Source of the DNA: Stratiformator vulcanicus
GTDB lineage: Bacteria; Planctomycetota; Planctomycetia; Planctomycetales; Planctomycetaceae
NCBI RefSeq assembly: GCF_007744515.1
Contig: NZ_CP036268.1
Location: 876,358 to 940,357, forward strand
Reading direction: 5' to 3'
DNA: 64,000 nt
Position 1 is the first letter of the stretch; each line of letters begins with the position of its first letter. A model generated the notes under the pieces. The model was not told the origin of the DNA. It saw nothing but the letters and a program-made list of their open reading frames with translations, and ran no database searches. A program made the translations under genes and the position numbers. Positions 11,134 through 19,291 of this stretch are shown piece by piece.

Positions 11134-11718
11134 ATGAGCACCGCCATCCAACAGCGATTGACTCCCGAAGACCTGCTCGACATGCAGGACGGGGACCAAT
11201 ACGAACTTGTCGACGGACAACTGGTGGAGCCTGCGATGAGCACCGAGTCGGGTTGGTTAGCTAGCTGGATCGCGTTCGTGTTGACCGGCCATGTCGCCGA
11301 AAATGGCCACGCATGGGTCTGCTCAGAGACGGTTCAATATCGCTGCTTCCCCGACGACCCGAATCGTGTACGCAAGCCGGATGTCTCGGTACTGCTGAAA
11401 TCAACTCGCCCGCAACGACCCGATCGCGAAGGCTTCTGCCTCGAACGCCCCGACATTGCGGTCGAAATTATCTCGCCAAGCGATGCGCTACTCGCGATTA
11501 AAGAGAAGCTGGCCGATTATCGTGCGGCGAAGATTCCCCTCATTTGGCTCGTGCATCCGGATGATCTGACGATATGGGTATACCGCGATGCCGCGAAGGA
11601 GCCGCAATATCTGGAGATCGACGACCAAGTCGATGGCGGCTCTGTCCTGCCCAACTTTCAAAAGAAGGTCGCGGAACTGTTTCCCCCCGAACTGGTCCAG
11701 GAGTTCCGACTAAAGTGA
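11134..11718 (+). CDS. Uma2 family endonuclease-like protein
   Basis: 194 residues from the ATG at 11134; an upstream extension of 37 residues would overlap the DUF444 stop and looks unrelated. The protein shows the Uma2 pattern of a PD-(D/E)xK fold: the LTPEDLLDMQDGDQYELVDG start, an RKPDVSVLL strand, PDIAVEIISPSD carrying the acidic residues, and a YRAAKIPLIWLVHPD segment. Uma2 proteins are abundant in cyanobacteria and planctomycetes; they are often called restriction-endonuclease-like but have no settled role. It splits the usual DUF444-SpoVR pair and has repeats on both sides (11071-11098 and 11778-11809), so it may have been inserted. Confidence 0.88.
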   Translation: MSTAIQQRLTPEDLLDMQDGDQYELVDGQLVEPAMSTESGWLASWIAFVLTGHVAENGHAWVCSETVQYRCFPDDPNRVRKPDVSVLLKSTRPQRPDREGFCLERPDIAVEIISPSDALLAIKEKLADYRAAKIPLIWLVHPDDLTIWVYRDAAKEPQYLEIDDQVDGGSVLPNFQKKVAELFPPELVQEFRLK

Positions 11719-11777
11719 ATCCGATTGGCTTTAAGCTAAATTTCTCACGCCCGGGTCGCGGTTCATCCAACTGTTAG

Positions 11778-11809
11778 CTCTTGACCCTCAACTCTCGACC
11801 CTCGACTCG
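11778..11809. repeat. Pyrimidine-rich ctcgac/ctcaac intergenic repeat
   Basis: A short run of related units (gaccctcaactctcgaccct...) ends two bases before the SpoVR start. The reverse complement type occurs at about 34461-34490 (gttgagtcgagagtcga...) and similar text lies at 33009-33048. The function is unknown. Its closeness to the start means it may hide the ribosome-binding site. Confidence 0.45.
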
Positions 11810-11811
11810 AA

Positions 11812-13317
11812 ATGCCCATCTCCACCCAACGCGAACTCCCCGCCGAAATCCGCTCCTTACAGGATCGGATCGAGGACAAGGCTCGGGAATACGGGCTTGA
11901 TTTCTTCGAGACCATTTTTGAGATGGTCGACTACGAAGAGATGTCGATGCTCGCCGCCTACGGCGGCTTTCCGATCCGCTATCCGCACTGGAAGTTCGGC
12001 GCCGAATACGACGAAATGATGAAGTCGTACTCTTACGGCCTCTCGAAGATTTACGAGATGGTCATTAATACCGACCCGAGCTATGCCTATCTCTTGACCG
12101 CGAACGAGATGGCCGATCAGAAGCTCGTGATCGCGCATGTCTACGGTCACGTCGACTTTTTTAAGAACAACTACTGGTTCAGCCGGACTAATCGGCGAAT
12201 GCTCGATCAGATGGCCAACCATGCCGCGAGGATTGGTCGGTATGTCGATCGCTACGGATTCGAAGAAGTCGAACGGATGATCGACTGCGCGCTTTCGATC
12301 GACGACCTGATCGACCCTCACCTTCCGTTCGTTGACCCGAAAGATCGCAAAAAAAGCGACAGCACCCCTGATGGCGACAAAGTCACCCCTCGCCGTTTTG
12401 AAGCGAAGGGTTACATGGATTCGTTCATTAATCCGCCCGAAGTGATGGCTTTGGAGGAGAGCGATCAGAAGGAGCGCAGGCGAGCCAGCGAAGAGAGTCG
12501 GTCATTTCCGGCCGCGCCTCAGCGGGACGTGCTGTTATTTCTCTTGGAACACTCGTCGCTCAAAGACTGGCAGCGAGACATCTTAAGCATCATTCGTGAT
12601 GAGGCTTATTATTACGCTCCGCAGGGGCAGACGAAAATCATGAATGAGGGCTGGGCCAGCTATTGGCACACCACCATCATGACGCAATTCGCACTCGATC
12701 CTTCGGAGGTCGTCACCTACGCCGACCATCACTCCGGAACGATGGCGACAAGCCCGCAGCGACTCAATCCGTATAAGCTCGGCATCGAACTATTTCGTGA
12801 CATCGAGGAGCGGTGGGACAAAGGGCAGTTCGGTTTGGAGTGGGAGCAATGCGATGATGTGGATCGGAAGGAAAACTGGAATCTCGATCTCGGGCTGGGT
12901 CGGGAAAAGATTTTTGAGGTCCGGCGGATCCACAATGACATTACTTTTATTGACGAATTCCTGACGCCGGAGTTCTGCGCGAAGCACAAGATGTTCAGTT
13001 TCGCCTATAATGACTCCAACGATTTCTATGAAATCGCCAGCCGCGAATTTCAAAAGATCAAACAGCAATTGCTGACGAGCTTGACCAATCACGGTCGTCC
13101 TGTCATTCGGGTTGTCGACGGCAACTTCGGCAACCGGGGCGAATTACTCTTAAAGCATGAGTTCCAAGGCATTGAGTTGCGACAGGACTACGCACGCGAC
13201 GTAATGCAAAACCTGGAATTGCTCTGGGGCCGACCGGTCAATATTGAAACCGTCATCGACGAGGAGCCGGCCCTGATGACCTTCGACGGCGAAGAACACG
13301 ACGTCGCGCCGATGTAA
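11812..13317 (+). CDS. SpoVR family protein
   Basis: 501 residues, full length for the family. The N-terminal part (ELPAEIRSLQDRIEDKAREYGLDFFETIFEMVDYEEM) and the central segment NEGWASYWHTTIMTQ are characteristic, and the C-terminus carries the HNDITFIDEFLTPEFCAKHKMF region. SpoVR proteins are involved in cortex formation in Bacillus and in a starvation response in enterobacteria (YcgB); the biochemical activity is unknown. They are genetically associated with DUF444 and PrkA proteins, and a DUF444 gene lies just upstream here, supporting the call. Cytosolic, no signal peptide. Confidence 0.95.
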   Translation: MPISTQRELPAEIRSLQDRIEDKAREYGLDFFETIFEMVDYEEMSMLAAYGGFPIRYPHWKFGAEYDEMMKSYSYGLSKIYEMVINTDPSYAYLLTANEMADQKLVIAHVYGHVDFFKNNYWFSRTNRRMLDQMANHAARIGRYVDRYGFEEVERMIDCALSIDDLIDPHLPFVDPKDRKKSDSTPDGDKVTPRRFEAKGYMDSFINPPEVMALEESDQKERRRASEESRSFPAAPQRDVLLFLLEHSSLKDWQRDILSIIRDEAYYYAPQGQTKIMNEGWASYWHTTIMTQFALDPSEVVTYADHHSGTMATSPQRLNPYKLGIELFRDIEERWDKGQFGLEWEQCDDVDRKENWNLDLGLGREKIFEVRRIHNDITFIDEFLTPEFCAKHKMFSFAYNDSNDFYEIASREFQKIKQQLLTSLTNHGRPVIRVVDGNFGNRGELLLKHEFQGIELRQDYARDVMQNLELLWGRPVNIETVIDEEPALMTFDGEEHDVAPM

Positions 13318-13370
13318 GAGATTGAAGAGTCTATAATCACCACTTTCCTTTGACCACTCGCTTGCCAGCA

Positions 13371-13871
13371 ATGTCCGTCCAGCCTCAACTTGACACCGAA
13401 TTGAAACGCCTTGCTGGCTTTAATGGGCCGGGGACGACGGTCTCGACATTGAACGCCGCAGGCGGTGTGGTGGTCTCCATTGAGTTCGTTGGGGTGGACT
13501 CCATGTCCGCGTCACTGAAGGAATTGACTGTTGACGTCCCTCATCTGGCGGGTGCGCCTTTCGACAAGCTCGAAGAGTGGGCCGCCGCATTAACGAAACG
13601 GATTACCTATCTCCTCGAAGGCCTCGGCGTGATCGAACTCGATCCGACTCACGATGAGGTACAGATTCGTTCGACGCCGCCGGACGCACAGGGGACGCAA
13701 ACGCAGTATTACGAGATCATGCTTTCGAAATCGAACACCGGTCGCTTCACGCTCCGGCGATACTGGACCGACAAGACGACCTCAGGCCGAATGCTGGTCG
13801 ACCTGCAGGTGACCCACGAGCAATTGCGAAAGCTCTGCCGCGACGTTCTCGATACGATTCCCGGGCCTTAG
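13371..13871 (+). CDS. Conserved-looking protein of unknown function
   Basis: 166 residues from the ATG at 13371; a TTG at 13350 would add seven residues. No signal peptide or membrane span. The sequence alternates beta-type stretches (VVVSIEFVGVDSMSASLKELTVDV; FTLRRYWTDK) with a helix (FDKLEEWAAALTKRITYLLEGLG), suggesting a compact alpha/beta fold, but I do not recognise the family. It follows SpoVR by 53 nt and precedes the toxin-antitoxin pair by 14 nt, all on the plus strand. A TATAAT at 13332-13337 might allow separate transcription. Confidence 0.65.
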   Translation: MSVQPQLDTELKRLAGFNGPGTTVSTLNAAGGVVVSIEFVGVDSMSASLKELTVDVPHLAGAPFDKLEEWAAALTKRITYLLEGLGVIELDPTHDEVQIRSTPPDAQGTQTQYYEIMLSKSNTGRFTLRRYWTDKTTSGRMLVDLQVTHEQLRKLCRDVLDTIPGP

Positions 13872-13885
13872 AAAGTACTGAAAAC

Positions 13886-14251
13886 ATGTCAGTAACGACC
13901 ATCGCAACTGCCGGAAATACGACCGTGCCAGCGTGCTTGGCTATTCGACAGTTGGGTTACGACCTGAAGTTCCCCTCCGGAGATACCTGTCTTTGTGAAG
14001 CCGAAGGGCCGCTCGGCCGTTTCATTGCCGAGGATCCCGTAACGCTCTTGGGCCTTATCAAACTTCGTGAGACTCGTGGTGAAGACTGGATGGCATCTGA
14101 CGCGGAAATTGAAGCTCATTCGAAACTCTTTGCTGACATTGAGTCGATTCGGCGTGGGCTCGACGACTCGCGAGCCGGACGGACCCGGCCGATTGAAGAG
14201 GTCGAAGCGGAACTGCGTCAGAACTTCTTCGAATCCGGCGGAGCGGTTTGA
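13886..14251 (+). CDS. Probable antitoxin of a type II toxin-antitoxin pair
   Basis: 121 residues. The C-terminal third (IRRGLDDSRAGRTRPIEEVEAELRQ) resembles the dimer and toxin-binding part of small ParD/addiction-module antitoxins, in which a 'G...AGR..P.EEV...LR' pattern is common. The N-terminal two thirds is longer than in those antitoxins and has Cys-containing beta-like sequence I cannot place. The TGA stop overlaps the ATG of the downstream ParE/RelE-type toxin by one base, the usual order of antitoxin before toxin. The call rests on this partnership and the C-terminal pattern. Confidence 0.65.
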   Translation: MSVTTIATAGNTTVPACLAIRQLGYDLKFPSGDTCLCEAEGPLGRFIAEDPVTLLGLIKLRETRGEDWMASDAEIEAHSKLFADIESIRRGLDDSRAGRTRPIEEVEAELRQNFFESGGAV

Positions 14252-14592
14252 TGCCACGTCCGATTCGGCTTACAGCTGAGACAGAGTCTCAATTGGCTCA
14301 AGCGACGGCATGGTATCAAGAGCGTTCAGGAATTTCGGAAATCGCCCGACAATGGTATGACGGCTTTTTAATTGAAATGAAAAAGCTTCGTTTCATTGAA
14401 GACGAGATCGGCCTGACTCCGCTTCAAGAGCAAGAGTTTTTCGAAGAACGACTATTCGAATTGCACTACGGGAGCGGTCGCAACAAGACACACCGGGCGA
14501 TATTTCGGTTCGTCGGAGGCACAATTGAGATCGTTACGATACGCCATCTCTCACAACGTGGGCTGACGAACGATGACTTGAAATTTGACTAG
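14251..14592 (+). CDS. ParE/RelE-superfamily toxin
   Basis: 113 residues from the ATG that overlaps the antitoxin stop. The layout is that of ParE/RelE toxins: an N-terminal helical pair (ETESQLAQATAWYQERSG), then beta strands with a conserved-looking FFEERLFELHYGSGRNKTHRAIFRF stretch and an IEIVTIRHLSQR end. RelE members cut mRNA on the ribosome while ParE members poison gyrase; the two are not separable here. The likely target is therefore not stated. Expression should be autoregulated by the antitoxin, as in other type II systems. Confidence 0.75.
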   Translation: MPRPIRLTAETESQLAQATAWYQERSGISEIARQWYDGFLIEMKKLRFIEDEIGLTPLQEQEFFEERLFELHYGSGRNKTHRAIFRFVGGTIEIVTIRHLSQRGLTNDDLKFD

Positions 14593-14608
14593 TTCTTAAT
14601 ATTGTAAG

Positions 14609-15835
14609 ATGGAATCGATAATCGCGACATTATTTGGCGAAAGACCACGTTCGCTCAATCGCCGCCGTTTTCTCGCAGGCTCAGCGGCCGGCCTTTTCAC
14701 AGCTTATTGGACGGTCGCCGACGGAGGCGATCACGCTGAGGGCGGTTTAAAACTCCGCAAAAACCTCGCAGTTAAGTCGCTCGCGATTGCAGCCATTGAA
14801 CTGCTGCAAGATCGCAACAGGTACTGGTGCCGGGTGAGTGGTCCCGAAACGGCCTTTGGGGTCGCCGAGGTTCCGAATCGGGTTATGAAGTCCCGCTCGC
14901 TGCTCAACGACGCGGTTGCCCCTTACTTTCTCGGTCGCGATGGCTGGAGCCTCGAAACGCTGGTCGATGGCGTTTACGTCGCGAACAGCAACTATAAATT
15001 GGGCGGTGTGCCATTTTGGATCTGCGTTGCGGCGGTTGAACTGGCAACGCTCGATATGCTCGGTCGGCAGGTGGGCAAGCCCGTCGGGGAGCTGTTTGCT
15101 GATCGACGGCGCAACGAAGTTCCGATCTATATTTCGCGCTTTAATCGGGATAACGCGGCCGCCGGCGAAGTAGCAAGTGTCGCTGACGTTCTTAAACGCA
15201 CCGGCGCGACGGCTTGTAAGCTGAAGGTCGGTCGCCGGATGTCGAACACCAAAGCACAGGCGAGACGCGACCTTAAGATGGTCGAGCTCGCGCGAAGCGA
15301 ATTCGGCGATGATGTCGCGATCTACCTCGACGCAAACGGCTCCTATACGACTGAGGGAGCGATTCGGCTGGGGCGGGAATTTGCCAAGTCGGGCGTCGGT
15401 TTTCTTGAAGAACCCTGCCCTTGGGAAGATTTTGAATCGACGCGACAGGTCGCCGAGGCTTTGGAGCTACCGATCGCCGGCGGGGAGCAGGACTCGAGCC
15501 TGCCGAAGCTTCGCTGGATGATGCGGCACGGGGCGCTGGACCTTGTGCAACCCGACCTGTTCTATCACGGCGGCATGATCCGCTGCCTTCGGCTCGCAAA
15601 GATTGCCGGCAAATTCGGTCTTAAGGTCACGCCACACAGTCCGAAGGTCGGGGGTCAGGCCAACCCAATGCTTCAATTTGCCTCGATCGTCCCGAACATC
15701 GGCCCCCATCAGGAATATCGCGAAACCGGCCGAATTAATGACGGAAAGGTCACGATCTCTGATACACCCGGTCTGGGAATTAAGTCTTCCGACCTTAAAA
15801 ACGCGAAGTCGGTTTTGCGGGTGGTCGGGCAATAG
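14609..15835 (+). CDS. Enolase-superfamily (mandelate racemase-like) protein with Tat signal
   Basis: 408 residues. The N-terminus has a twin-arginine motif and hydrophobic stretch (SLNRRRFLAGSAAGLF), so export of a folded protein is expected. The rest follows the mandelate racemase/muconate-lactonizing pattern: a KLKVG lysine motif, metal ligands in YLDANGSY, FLEEPCPWED and IAGGEQ, and a final TPHS histidine. Members catalyse proton abstraction next to a carboxylate on sugar acids or related substrates; the substrate is not evident. It follows the toxin gene by 16 nt but is probably independent, and it converges with an ABC ATPase gene 4 nt later. Confidence 0.85.
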   Translation: MESIIATLFGERPRSLNRRRFLAGSAAGLFTAYWTVADGGDHAEGGLKLRKNLAVKSLAIAAIELLQDRNRYWCRVSGPETAFGVAEVPNRVMKSRSLLNDAVAPYFLGRDGWSLETLVDGVYVANSNYKLGGVPFWICVAAVELATLDMLGRQVGKPVGELFADRRRNEVPIYISRFNRDNAAAGEVASVADVLKRTGATACKLKVGRRMSNTKAQARRDLKMVELARSEFGDDVAIYLDANGSYTTEGAIRLGREFAKSGVGFLEEPCPWEDFESTRQVAEALELPIAGGEQDSSLPKLRWMMRHGALDLVQPDLFYHGGMIRCLRLAKIAGKFGLKVTPHSPKVGGQANPMLQFASIVPNIGPHQEYRETGRINDGKVTISDTPGLGIKSSDLKNAKSVLRVVGQ

Positions 15836-15839
15836 AAAA

Positions 15840-16907
15840 CTATTCGGGATCTGCGAGTGATCTGATTCGCGTTCCGCTCCGATCAAATAGATGAACGTGC
15901 TTCGGTTCGATAACGATGGCGGCCCGCCCCCGCGACGGCTCCTTCTCCGGCGTGACAGATAAAATTAGCGTTGCTTCTGCAGCGTTCGCCTCGACCAGAA
16001 GCATTCCGCCCAAGCGTTGAATGTCGCGGACCTCGGCCGCGATCGAGATCGTCGCGGAGGACGCGTCAACGCCCGGCGATGCGAACGAGCCGTGCTCAGG
16101 CCGGAAGCCGACGGTGGCCGTCCCTTCAGGAAAAGATTGAGACGGTATCGACTCAACCGGTAGCAAATTCATTGGCGGTGAACCGATGAAACCAGCCACA
16201 AATGTATTCGCAGGCCGGTCATAGACCTCGGCGGGCGGGCCGACTTGCTGGACCGTTCCGCCATTCATCACGGCGATGCGGTCGCCCAGCGTCATGGCCT
16301 CGGTCTGATCGTGGGTGACATAAACCATCGTGGCTTTTAATCGCTGATGCAGCGATTTCAGTTCGCGACGGAGCTGATCGCGGAGGGCCGCATCAAGGTT
16401 CGAGAGAGGTTCATCGAACAGAAAAGCCGCCGGTTGCCGCACGATCGCCCGTCCGACGGCTACCCTCTGCATCTGTCCGCCCGAGAGCTCCCTCGGCTTG
16501 CGATGCAGCAGATCGCCCAGCCCCAGCAGTACCGCAGTTTCCTCAACCCGACTGCGAATGGCCGCCTTCGAGTCGCCCCGCATCCGCAACGCGAAGCCGA
16601 GGTTGTTCTCGACCGACATGTGGGGATAGAGGGCGTAATTCTGGAACACCATCGCGACATCGCGATCTTTCGGCTCGGCGTGCGTGACATCGCGATCGCC
16701 GAGCTTAATCGACCCTGCCGTCACCTCTTCCAGTCCCGCGATCATCCGCAGCAGTGTCGACTTCCCGCAGCCGCTCGGCCCCAGCAATACGAGGAATTCC
16801 CCATCGGCAATCGTGAGCGAGACCTCTTCAACGGCGTGTACCGGATGTGGGTCACGCCCAGCTCGCCCGAAGGTCTTCGAAACGTCGGTGAGGGTCAGCG
16901 AGGACAT
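15840..16907 (-). CDS. ABC transporter ATP-binding protein (MalK/UgpC-type)
   Basis: 355 residues. Walker [19 protein letters not shown], the signature [14 protein letters not shown], Walker [15 protein letters not shown] and a switch histidine in [13 protein letters not shown] are all present. The C-terminal domain (about 240-350) has the OB-type regulatory fold of sugar-importer ATPases, including a VGFRPEH segment. Such proteins energise carbohydrate or glycerol-phosphate importers. No permease or binding protein gene lies in the window, so the partner may be elsewhere. It is downstream of hpt on the same strand by 77 nt. Confidence 0.93.
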   Translation of the reverse strand: MSSLTLTDVSKTFGRAGRDPHPVHAVEEVSLTIADGEFLVLLGPSGCGKSTLLRMIAGLEEVTAGSIKLGDRDVTHAEPKDRDVAMVFQNYALYPHMSVENNLGFALRMRGDSKAAIRSRVEETAVLLGLGDLLHRKPRELSGGQMQRVAVGRAIVRQPAAFLFDEPLSNLDAALRDQLRRELKSLHQRLKATMVYVTHDQTEAMTLGDRIAVMNGGTVQQVGPPAEVYDRPANTFVAGFIGSPPMNLLPVESIPSQSFPEGTATVGFRPEHGSFASPGVDASSATISIAAEVRDIQRLGGMLLVEANAAEATLILSVTPEKEPSRGRAAIVIEPKHVHLFDRSGTRIRSLADPE

Positions 16908-16984
16908 TATAGAAATTGGGGCATCGGGGAATGAGATGTGACCTTAAGAATCGAATCAATTCAGTGAGCATCTTTCTTCACGGA

Positions 16985-17515
16985 TCACTCATTCCCACGG
17001 AGATCTTCCGGTTCCAATTCCGCGACGTACGGCAGATGGCGAAATTCGTCCGCATAGTCGAGGCCGTAACCCACTACAAATCGGTCGGGGATTCGAAAGC
17101 AGTAATAATCGGGAATCCGCTCGACCTCCGAACGTCCCTCCTTCCAAAGCAGCACCGCCGAGCGGATCGAGGCGGGCTCTTCCTGCCGGACGCGTTCGTG
17201 CAGCGCGACGAGCGTGTGACCCGTGTCAAAGATATCATCGACCAATACGACGTCGCGGTCGCGCAGCTCAGGTAGCAGGCTGGCGTTGATCGACAGGTGG
17301 CCCGGTTCAGTCACCGCGCCGCGATAGCTGGAGGCTTGGATCAGTCCCACGCGATGAGGCAGCTCGATCTGCCGCATCAGGTCGGAGAGGAAAATCAAAC
17401 TGCCGGTCAGCACGCCCAGCAGCGTCAGCGGCTTCCCCCGATAATCGGTCGCGATCCGCTCGCCCAATTCGGCGACCTTCTCGCGAATCTCGTCAGCTTC
17501 GATCAAAGTCTTCAC
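16985..17515 (-). CDS. hpt: Hypoxanthine phosphoribosyltransferase
   Basis: 176 residues when started at the GTG at 17515 (VKTLIEADEIREKVAEL...). It converts hypoxanthine or guanine with PRPP to the nucleotide in purine salvage. The PRPP-binding motif VVLVDDIFDTGHTL and a flexible loop (SSYRGAVTEPGHL) are present, and the family's usual length is about 175-185. The frame stays open well upstream to 18241, but that stretch overlaps a divergent hydrolase gene and is not HPRT-like, so it is not part of the gene. No strong Shine-Dalgarno precedes the GTG; ATT codons upstream are less likely. Confidence 0.88.
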   Translation of the reverse strand: MKTLIEADEIREKVAELGERIATDYRGKPLTLLGVLTGSLIFLSDLMRQIELPHRVGLIQASSYRGAVTEPGHLSINASLLPELRDRDVVLVDDIFDTGHTLVALHERVRQEEPASIRSAVLLWKEGRSEVERIPDYYCFRIPDRFVVGYGLDYADEFRHLPYVAELEPEDLRGNE

Positions 17516-17599
17516 GGCACGGGAGCCAGGGCGGAATACAATGGGGCCGGAGAGTTCGGACAGACCGAGCGCGAGCGGCGTTTCTACGGAGCAAGGTAA

Positions 17600-18310
17600 G
17601 TGAGTTGGCGAGAAGAATCGATCGAAGGGGTGACGGCGGATGTCTATCCACCCAGCGAAGCCGGCAACGCGGTGCTGTTGTTTTTGCATGGGCACACAGG
17701 CCGGACACTCAGGGACAACCCCGTCTGGACCGAACTGCTCGACCGGCACGGCTTCGGCTGCGTCTGCCCGCACGGGGCTCGGTGCTGGTGGCTGGATCGG
17801 CATTGCAGCGAGTTTGCTTCTGACAAGACCCCAATATCGTTTCTCCGAGAGAGCGTCGTTCCGTGGATCAGCGAGCAGTTCAACGTCGCTCCGCCACGCA
17901 TCCCTTTGAGCGGCGTCAGTATGGGGGGGCAGGGTGCGCTTCAACTTTCGTATCGACAGCCGCGTGAGTTTCCGATTGTGGCCGCGATCAGCCCGGCGGT
18001 CGACTTTCAAATTTGGCACGGCCGCGGTTTGCCGCTCGATGAGATGTTTGCCACCGCCGAAGCCGCTCGCCAAGCGACGGCGATCCTCGAACTGCATCCA
18101 CTGAACTGGCCGCGGCATCAGCTCATTCTGTGCGACCCGACCGATGAGGAATGGTTCGAAAGCGCCGAACGCCTCACGATGAAACTCTCGTCGATGGGCA
18201 TCCCGCACGAACGCGACCTCGAAACCGAAGCCGGCGGCCACGGCTGGGAGTATTACGACGCGATGGCCCCGAAAGTAATGTCATTTATTGCAGAGCGCCT
18301 TGAAAAATAA
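17600..18310 (+). CDS. Alpha/beta hydrolase (esterase D-like)
   Basis: 236 residues from a GTG with GGAG about nine bases upstream. Oxyanion/N-terminal motif LFLHGHTG, nucleophile elbow GVSMGGQGAL, and a histidine in GGHGWEYY near the C-terminus place it in the esterase D/prolyl oligopeptidase-type alpha/beta hydrolases. The likely reaction is hydrolysis of a small ester, but the substrate is unknown. No signal peptide, so cytosolic. It is divergent from hpt with an 84-nt gap that must hold two promoters. Confidence 0.85.
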   Translation: MSWREESIEGVTADVYPPSEAGNAVLLFLHGHTGRTLRDNPVWTELLDRHGFGCVCPHGARCWWLDRHCSEFASDKTPISFLRESVVPWISEQFNVAPPRIPLSGVSMGGQGALQLSYRQPREFPIVAAISPAVDFQIWHGRGLPLDEMFATAEAARQATAILELHPLNWPRHQLILCDPTDEEWFESAERLTMKLSSMGIPHERDLETEAGGHGWEYYDAMAPKVMSFIAERLEK

Positions 18311-18614
18311 GCGCTAAATAAAGCCCCGACCGGTAGGGAGGCGGATTAAAGTGGGGGTATCAACAAGAACCGCGGCTGGCATCGACGCAAAATCACCTCA
18401 CACGAAAATGTTCTTCCGAGATTAAGGGGCCTTCGCTTCTCACTCTTAGATAGGGCAATTCGGGTGCCGGGGGCGTGTCGCCCCCCGGGTTGAGCCCGCA
18501 TGTGAAATGCATCGGCTCCACGTCCTGTTCAAGAAAGTTGACGGCTATTCGGCTAATGCAAGAAGTAATCGAGCATCTCACTGCGGGGGCGACACGCCCC
18601 CGGCACCCTTGCGC
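18311..18614. other. Repeat-containing intergenic region
   Basis: About 300 nt between the hydrolase and the convergent unknown gene. Its main content is the pair of 24-bp inverted arms described separately. I see no gene in it. Confidence 0.5.
18462..18608. repeat. 24-bp perfect inverted-repeat pair (REP-like)
   Basis: Arms 18462-18485 and 18585-18608 are exact reverse complements over 24 nt (gggtgccgggggcgtgtcg...), enclosing about 99 nt of unrelated sequence. Each arm is itself nearly palindromic (gggggcg...cgccccc). A diverged version lies at 28946-29094. Confidence 0.75.
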
Positions 18615-19133
18615 TTAGAGGCGACTAGTTGTTGCACGACTCGGACCTATCGCGTCCGGGCTATCCTTGTCGAGCATCCAGATTGACCGCATAGTTTCTT
18701 CTGGTTGTTCGGGATTGAAAACGGGGCCACTCGTTGTGCAGGCGAGAGGAGCCCAGAAGCCGACCATCAGGTGGATCCCGGAGGCGAGAGCGAGACAGCC
18801 GCTATCAAGAAATCGCTCTTCAGGGTCGCTCGGCAATAGAAGGTCGGCAATCGGCGAACTCCAGATGTCGAAACGCCATCGGTAAGGCCCGGTGAACCAC
18901 GAGTCCGAAGTCTGGTAGTCCGACGGCACTTCGACAGCCGGACACTCGATTCTCCCTTCCCGCATGTAATCAGGCGTTGGCAGTCGAAACGCGATGGAAT
19001 TGTTTAATTCAATGATCACATCGCAAAAGTTGATTCGATCGTCTGACCCTGATTTGCAGATGATACGCCGCAGCTTTTGGCCGACGACAAGTTCTCGTGC
19101 GATTAGTGAATCAGACTCGGTGTGCTCTGGCAT
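18615..19133 (-). CDS. Protein of unknown function
   Basis: 172 residues when started at the ATG at 19133. The frame extends further upstream to 19388, but that part overlaps the phosphorylase gene and the ATG is the first internal one; a non-ATG start between is possible. No signal peptide or membrane span. The sequence holds a possible beta-rich body (EVPSDYQTSDSWFTGPYRWRFDIWSS) and a hydrophobic segment (SGIHLMVGFWAPLACTTSG), but I recognise no family. It sits downstream of the GH13_18 enzyme on the same strand, with the repeat pair directly after it. Low certainty that all of the predicted start is right. Confidence 0.5.
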   Translation of the reverse strand: MPEHTESDSLIARELVVGQKLRRIICKSGSDDRINFCDVIIELNNSIAFRLPTPDYMREGRIECPAVEVPSDYQTSDSWFTGPYRWRFDIWSSPIADLLLPSDPEERFLDSGCLALASGIHLMVGFWAPLACTTSGPVFNPEQPEETMRSIWMLDKDSPDAIGPSRATTSRL

Positions 19134-19291
19134 CTCCGCACCCAAATTGACGAAAACTGTTCTATAGAGGTGTCGCAAGAGGTCCCAGTGCGATCTTTGG
19201 GACGAGGCAACAGGTGCCGATGACTGAAGTATTCCTTTAAGATCTTTTGTGACTGGCCCGCCCGGACGTGTCGGTTCCGGGTCACCTTGGT

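Noticed and set aside
17516..18241. N-terminal extension of hpt
   Set aside because: Overlaps the divergent alpha/beta hydrolase on the opposite strand and lacks HPRT similarity.
18393..18581. 62-codon frame in the repeat-containing gap
   Set aside because: Its codons come from the inverted repeat; not a gene.
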